61,203 bases of DNA from Stentor coeruleus. Its lineage: Eukaryota > Ciliophora > Heterotrichea > Heterotrichida > Stentoridae. The stretch covers positions 1 through 61,203 of the forward strand of contig MPUH01000362.1 of NCBI GenBank assembly GCA_001970955.1. Direction: 5' to 3'. The notes below the pieces were generated by a model, which saw only the letters and a program-made list of their open reading frames with translations, made no database searches and was not told the DNA's origin. The position numbers and the translations under genes are program-made. This document shows positions 57,801 to 61,203 of this stretch, piece after piece (position 1 is the first letter of the stretch; each line of letters starts with the position of its first letter).

Positions 57801-58929
57801 GAATACTTTTAATGCTTTACAACATTTGATAAATTTAACTACTTATAAATGTTTGATAAGTGTTATTAGACGATCTTTAGATATTTTTTATGCTATTGAT
57901 TTGATTAAAGGGTTTATTATTGTCCCTTATACTTTGATTTGTTTGTTTTCTATACCTTTTATGTTGATGATTGTAAGTGTTAATAAAAACTTGTGGGATA
58001 ATATTAATGGTATACCCAGGGATAAGCTTTTTGTGTTAAGGAGTAGAGTGGTGGAGAGAATTAAAAATGTTCATTTTCAGGATTTTACTGAAGAGTATCA
58101 TTTGAATCAGAATGGGAATTTTAATAGTAACATATGGATTAGGTATACTTTGAAGGTATTGATAGCATTGGGAACGACTATTATTTTTTATGTTTTGATA
58201 TTATATTTCTGTGAGGATAAACTGAAGTTTTTAATTAAAATCAGGCTTGAGCATATATTTTTTGGTGGACTTCGAACTTTAACTGTAAAAGCTTTTATGT
58301 GGGCTCGAGAAGCGCATTTATCCCAGTTAAATATAAGTTATGAATATATTTTCCCTGAATATCTTGACATATCATCATCACATCAACAGTTTATAAAAGT
58401 TGCAGATGAGATAGAATATTATGCGAAGTATGTTTTGCTTGAAACCCAAACACTTAAAAGCAATAGTCAGTATTTTACAAAATATATAGATTTTTTAATA
58501 GGCAATACATGTTTATATACAGACCTTGTGGCTAATTGTTCTAATACAATCCTAACTGTTGGGGTTAATCAAGCTATTTTAGGGTATATTAAAGATCTAA
58601 GATATTTAGCTGAAAGTAAAGAAATTCAATTGAGTTATATAGAAAACCTTGAGTATACCACAAGTTTATTTGAAAAATCTTTAACTAGTGGGATTTATCT
58701 TTATGGCAATGTTACTGATGAATTTATTGTTGAAGCCCGAAACCTAACGCATATTATCAGTTCTTTTTTTATTGGAATAAGTATTGTATTACTAGTATTT
58801 GTCATTTATCCTGAAATAAATGAAATTAAAAAAGAACTGCTCAGTAGAAATGAATTTGTCCTATTGTTTAAAAATTTTAATACTGAGAAAACAATGTGTT
58901 ATGAAGAAAATATTTCGATAGTTATATAA
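54808..58929 (+). CDS. Large multi-pass membrane protein with central PAS domain (tiny macrocysts/TmcB-like)
   Basis: 1373 residues. The N-terminal ~340 residues hold about eight hydrophobic helices. A cytosolic region follows, and a PAS-like domain lies at about 581-720 (IIISGYPDIIGRIIYASEQA, NLLNYPSIYALIGKNFINLI P). Further membrane helices are near 841-870, 1034-1058, 1113-1136 and 1315-1336, with long lumenal or extracellular loops that are Asn/Tyr-rich. This plan matches the TmcB-type PAS membrane proteins that are greatly expanded in ciliates; a sensor role is inferred. No kinase, cyclase or phosphodiesterase domain is visible. It is one uninterrupted exon of 4.1 kb ending TAA. Composition resets near 56165 and 57190. 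Confidence 0.85.
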   Translation: MMDQISTSEILFSNEKSDFESDLIRNLNLAKKFWLKKVLFKAYHLLSASWGNDRFHTLRNCITHCAVIIKQCQLLFLILFVRKKPSDSNYDTFVQEFLKLFMVDIFTVYNGHQDKLTAFIIISTFCMMLIFVLLMFQDVAKKFMLKTPSIICANTITWCLNTILTVPVMIYSCVYIKHFPFTSKIYVKYYKSTLQFNMTIGILLILSIFITIIHLLFVTIFHNTSLYTSNITRSRSCSVVPFKQLLCIFSICFIFVFLNHEYFLIFSLALSAYMLKEFIYFHPYYSFYNNLIESGFWLMIFTSSLLILIENSININSTSLLCIIFLLPLEYLLLGYYLKKSFGLKINKDIDNPTLLELKIRNVLYKNNEISEEDIVKIQDMFNCVTGLFLEYNFIAIWEHNFILQSSGNINLAMVKLMKTIFSEKRPDVLRRPDKVFLYWPKIECEYIVYVKSKEIQKQNNFKDVALIKYIKDLYYFNKCDNKTCHELLSLIDTYLNSNEVSKKYLIKKFENFFTSMKNKDQFLVKSLGKYGNDWNFLDKNQSFQTDIIKMPDLSNSINTTKTKENYIDKITGNNSGKSMATIIISGYPDIIGRIIYASEQAANLLNYPSIYALIGKNFINLIPQAFLNFHKSILTKFLLFSYKVQLSRPEIFLVDYNGFSIEVIMEIRTTFYAGIPYFIVEFIEKIPTEYSILCSETGEIFTTSPELKTMFSMYNQNIEQVFPNVMRYLQDGKINDDFLYKEDGKIARLRWNQVRIDNKTLLILYFLDESKFKHFIDLSSDRPLLLRKRSTGVSYKSIEESKELKRNTTIIKRKIRKSSEQILTQKLIQKDYTKTIKANLKPLLYSHYISTILTIILYLSIIMYTSKFVNDNYLSTMLTDVCSFRYKTASIAMRTRSIELLRKGFPCNSNLTQYNNSISASTNMFKLSLDNLNTWNSEYKIMDHFKQTKITLWDFENKIETPSDQTLYQAMYLFIGRITQFIDSEYNDKDNMLYIYRNTFNALQHLINLTTYKCLISVIRRSLDIFYAIDLIKGFIIVPYTLICLFSIPFMLMIVSVNKNLWDNINGIPRDKLFVLRSRVVERIKNVHFQDFTEEYHLNQNGNFNSNIWIRYTLKVLIALGTTIIFYVLILYFCEDKLKFLIKIRLEHIFFGGLRTLTVKAFMWAREAHLSQLNISYEYIFPEYLDISSSHQQFIKVADEIEYYAKYVLLETQTLKSNSQYFTKYIDFLIGNTCLYTDLVANCSNTILTVGVNQAILGYIKDLRYLAESKEIQLSYIENLEYTTSLFEKSLTSGIYLYGNVTDEFIVEARNLTHIISSFFIGISIVLLVFVIYPEINEIKKELLSRNEFVLLFKNFNTEKTMCYEENISIVI

Positions 58930-59803
58930 ATAAGTTTGATATTTTGATATAAAGTAGATTAAAAATAAGTTTAATGCTTATGATTGTGATATGAATTTAA
59001 ATATAAATTTTATGATGATAAATATTTTGGATTTTTATGATATCATAAGGATTAAAATGGGTTTTATATTGTAAATTTTTGTTTACTTATATAGTTAGGG
59101 TTATTAAGTTTATTGTGGAATAGTTTTTGTTATGAATTTATAGGTTTTATAATTTTCAAGTTTTAAAGAATTCTTATGCCATTTAATTAGTAGATTAGTT
59201 TTTATAGTATTTTTTTAAAGATTTCAACTTATTTAACAAGGAAAATTGGATTTAGAAAAATCTTAAAATATGCTAACCTGAAGGCTTTCCACCTGCAAAT
59301 ATCATCTGTTGAGCATAATTTCCATTCTGACTGCCAGAAGAAGTATTTATTATATATAAAAAACTTTATCCATAAAAAAAAAACTCATTTTCGAATCTTT
59401 ACTAATATTCTTACTACCACAAAAAAATCTAACCCATTTCTAAATCATCCATAAACCCTAAAAATCATAAAATTATATACCTAACACCATCCTATTAATC
59501 TTCATCAAAAAGCAAATCTCATCATTTCAATAACAAAAATCCTCATCCTGAACTTTCCTCTATCCCACATCTAAAACCTTTCTTTTACCTCTAATTTTCT
59601 TTCTATAATAATTTCAACCATATTTCAATTCCACAAGAATCATTTTCCCACAACACCTTTTTTTCCTAAAACTTAAAAAACATCCATCTTCCTCAAAAAC
59701 ACCCAAAAAAATCATCTTCTCAGCTCTCTAAAAATTTTCTCCTCCTCCATTTACTAACCCAAAAAGCTAATCCTTCACATCTTTCTTTTCTCTAGTAAAA
59801 ATA
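58930..59803. other. Spacer with a small relic and a G-depleted leader
   Basis: The first ~330 bp are C-poor, behind the PAS gene. From about 59380 to 59800 the plus strand is almost free of G, ahead of the ALDH gene. Confidence 0.5.
59273..59365 (-). pseudogene. Gly/Gln-rich C-terminal scrap
   Basis: The minus strand reads NTSSGSQNGNYAQQMIFAGG then KPSG and TAG, a composition unlike AT-rich spacer. No start or upstream exon was found. Family unknown; it may be the end of a lost gene. Confidence 0.25.
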
Positions 59804-61203
59804 ATGGCTGAAATCACATTTGACGATTACCCTTTCCTCTCCGAATTAGGTATTGAAAAATCTTCCCTAGGCTGTTTCCATGGATCATGGGTAGCAGGAG
59901 GTTCAGAAATCCCATGTATATCCCCAAATACTGGTAAAGTAATCAGCTACGTTAAACAAGCTACTGCTGAAGATCTTGAAGTCTGTTTATTCAAAGCTGA
60001 AGAAGCGAAAAATGTGTGGATGATGACCCCAACACCAGTCCGTGGTGAGATTATAAGACAAATCGGTGATGCTTTAAGAGTTAAAAAAGAATCTCTAGGC
60101 AAATTAGTCAGTTTAGTCATGGGCAAAATCCTTTCAGAAGGACTTGGTGAAATCCAAGAATTCATCGATATCTGCGACTATGCTTTAGGCCTTAGCAGAC
60201 AATTAGAAGGTAAAATCCTCCCTTCAGAACGTTCTAAGCACATTCTTATGGAAGTATGGAATCCTTTAGGTGTAATCGGTGTGATATCTGCTTTTAATTT
60301 CCCAGCAGCTGTATATGGATGGAATTTAGCTATAGCTTTAGTCTGTGGAAATTGTGTTGTATGGAAAGGTGCAAGCTCAACATCTCTTGTATCAATTGCT
60401 ATAACAAAAGTTATAAGCGAAGTCTTTGCAAAAAATAACTACCCAGAAGGAATAATCACAATGGTTGTAGGTCCTGGAGGTTCTGTTGGTGAAGCTTTAA
60501 TGAGTGATAATCGTATCCGTTTATTAAGTTTTACAGGATCAACATCAATAGGAAGACATGTTAGCCAAGTTGTCCATAACAGATTTGGAAGGACTATATT
60601 AGAACTAGGGGGTAATAATGCAGCTATAGTAATGGATGATGCTGATATTGAAACTGCTTTACGTAGTTGTGTTTTTGCTGCAGTAGGTACCGCTGGTCAA
60701 CGTTGTACATCATTACGTCGTTTACTTATTCATGAATCATTATATGAAAGTTTTAAAGAACGTCTTATAGCAGCATATTCTACAGTAAAAATCGGTGACC
60801 CATTAGATCCAGTAAATCTTATGGGACCACTTCATACACAAGCTGCAGTTAAAGAATTTACTGATGGTATTGAAACTATAAAATCTCAAGGAGGGACTAT
60901 TATTAGAGGAGGATGTGTTATTGAAAAACCTGGGTTTTATGTTGAACCGACTATTGTTGAGATAAATCATAATGCGCCTATTGTTAGAGAAGAACTTTTT
61001 GTCCCTATAGTTTATTTGATCAAATTTAAGACTTTAGATGAAGCTATTGCTATTAATAATGAAGTACCACAAGGTTTAGCTAGTGGACTTTTTACTATGA
61101 ATATGAGGAATATGTGGCAATGGCTTGGACCTAAAGGATCAGATTGCGGATTGGTTAATGTTAATATGGCTACTTCAGGGGCTGAAATCGGCGGGGCTTT
61201 TGG
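59804..61203 (+). CDS. ALDH7A1: ALDH7A1/antiquitin, alpha-aminoadipic semialdehyde dehydrogenase (5' part)
   Basis: The first 466 codons of an aldehyde dehydrogenase; the window ends before the stop (full length about 510). From MAEITFDDYPFLSELGI, antiquitin blocks follow: VWNPLGVIGVISAFNFPAAV, the coenzyme-binding FTGSTSIGRHV, the catalytic Glu in ILELGGNNAAIVMDDAD, and the nucleophile Cys in GTAGQRCTSLRRL, the antiquitin form of the motif. It oxidises aminoadipic semialdehyde in lysine breakdown and detoxifies aldehydes. No mitochondrial presequence is seen, so the cytosolic form is likely. It is one exon as far as visible, with C-rich sense composition at the start and G-rich towards 60900. 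Confidence 0.95.
   Translation, partial: MAEITFDDYPFLSELGIEKSSLGCFHGSWVAGGSEIPCISPNTGKVISYVKQATAEDLEVCLFKAEEAKNVWMMTPTPVRGEIIRQIGDALRVKKESLGKLVSLVMGKILSEGLGEIQEFIDICDYALGLSRQLEGKILPSERSKHILMEVWNPLGVIGVISAFNFPAAVYGWNLAIALVCGNCVVWKGASSTSLVSIAITKVISEVFAKNNYPEGIITMVVGPGGSVGEALMSDNRIRLLSFTGSTSIGRHVSQVVHNRFGRTILELGGNNAAIVMDDADIETALRSCVFAAVGTAGQRCTSLRRLLIHESLYESFKERLIAAYSTVKIGDPLDPVNLMGPLHTQAAVKEFTDGIETIKSQGGTIIRGGCVIEKPGFYVEPTIVEINHNAPIVREELFVPIVYLIKFKTLDEAIAINNEVPQGLASGLFTMNMRNMWQWLGPKGSDCGLVNVNMATSGAEIGGAF

Noticed and set aside
5111..60165. Many short antisense ORFs inside real genes (for example 11624-11830, 14229-14435, 16839-17192, 23051-23368, 44611-44864, 59947-60165)
   Set aside because: Shadows of the coding frames on the opposite strand.
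1..61203. Blepharisma-type code (TGA = Trp)
   Set aside because: No intact gene contains an in-frame TGA at a Trp position, while all Trp codons noticed in intact genes are TGG; three genes end at TGA. In two of them a TAA follows within two codons, so this evidence is good but not absolute.
1..61203. tRNA, rRNA, CRISPR, riboswitch or bacterial operon signals
   Set aside because: No tRNA B-box with matching A-box, no regularly spaced repeats and no Shine-Dalgarno pattern were seen; the genes are eukaryotic.

Overview
The window looks like macronuclear DNA of a heterotrich ciliate, most likely Stentor or a close relative. It is AT-rich, and its genes are short and mostly intronless. The introns I can find are almost all exactly 15 nt long (GT...AG): seven of eight, in six genes, and each removal restores a recognisable protein. 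Tiny 15-nt introns are the hallmark of Stentor and Blepharisma. The standard code fits: long ORFs of 1373, 1008, 729 and 678 residues contain no in-frame TAA, TAG or TGA, all Trp codons seen in intact genes are TGG, and three genes end in TGA. No tRNA, rRNA, CRISPR array or bacterial-type operon was seen.

Layout. 1-2.3 kb is a gene graveyard with a Tc1/mariner-like transposase relic and other broken coding scraps. 2.4-5.4 kb holds a small secreted protein, a HEPN (Swt1-type) plus Cys-rich finger protein, a DRC12/CCDC153-like axonemal coiled coil and a PUB+KPWE protein. 5.9-15.2 kb holds a C2-like/coiled-coil gene and three tandem flavin-monooxygenase (FMO-like) genes. The middle FMO carries a one-base frameshift, and between the first and second lie a Merlin-type transposase relic and a decayed copy of the 3' end of the coiled-coil gene. 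16.6-23.8 kb holds NAD-isocitrate dehydrogenase, a second C2-like/coiled-coil paralogue, ARP6, an unknown basic protein and a cyclin Y-like gene. 23.8-34.9 kb holds an ATP9/Neo1 flippase, two coiled-coil or disordered proteins, a phosphoglycolate-phosphatase-like HAD enzyme, an AAAP amino-acid transporter, a PTGR-like reductase and a lipid-anchored PH protein. 35.3-46.8 kb holds a CCDC81-type HU protein, an M20 dipeptidase, an RCC1/coiled-coil protein, a DHHC palmitoyltransferase diverging over 18 bp from a cyclic-nucleotide-gated K+ channel, and a DnaJ. 46.8-61.2 kb holds a dead RRM-WW gene, several unknowns, NDUFAF6, a 1373-residue membrane/PAS protein and the 5' part of ALDH7A1 (cut by the window end).

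There is no single multi-gene system that I can defend. The genes are ordinary eukaryotic housekeeping, ciliary, membrane and signalling genes mixed with expanded families. The more unusual signals are: (1) a strand-composition sawtooth (sense strand C-rich at the 5' end, G-rich at the 3' end, with abrupt resets inside long genes); (2) extreme gene packing (15-19 nt spacers, including an 18-bp divergent spacer); (3) relics in the gaps in which nonsense codons fall where Trp or Gln is expected; (4) an exceptional 20-nt intron; (5) the FMO array built by segmental duplication.

Three single N characters (10431, 37950, 53953) mark scaffold joins. At each, sequence is duplicated on the two sides. 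One of them falsely breaks the gene at 37214-38043.
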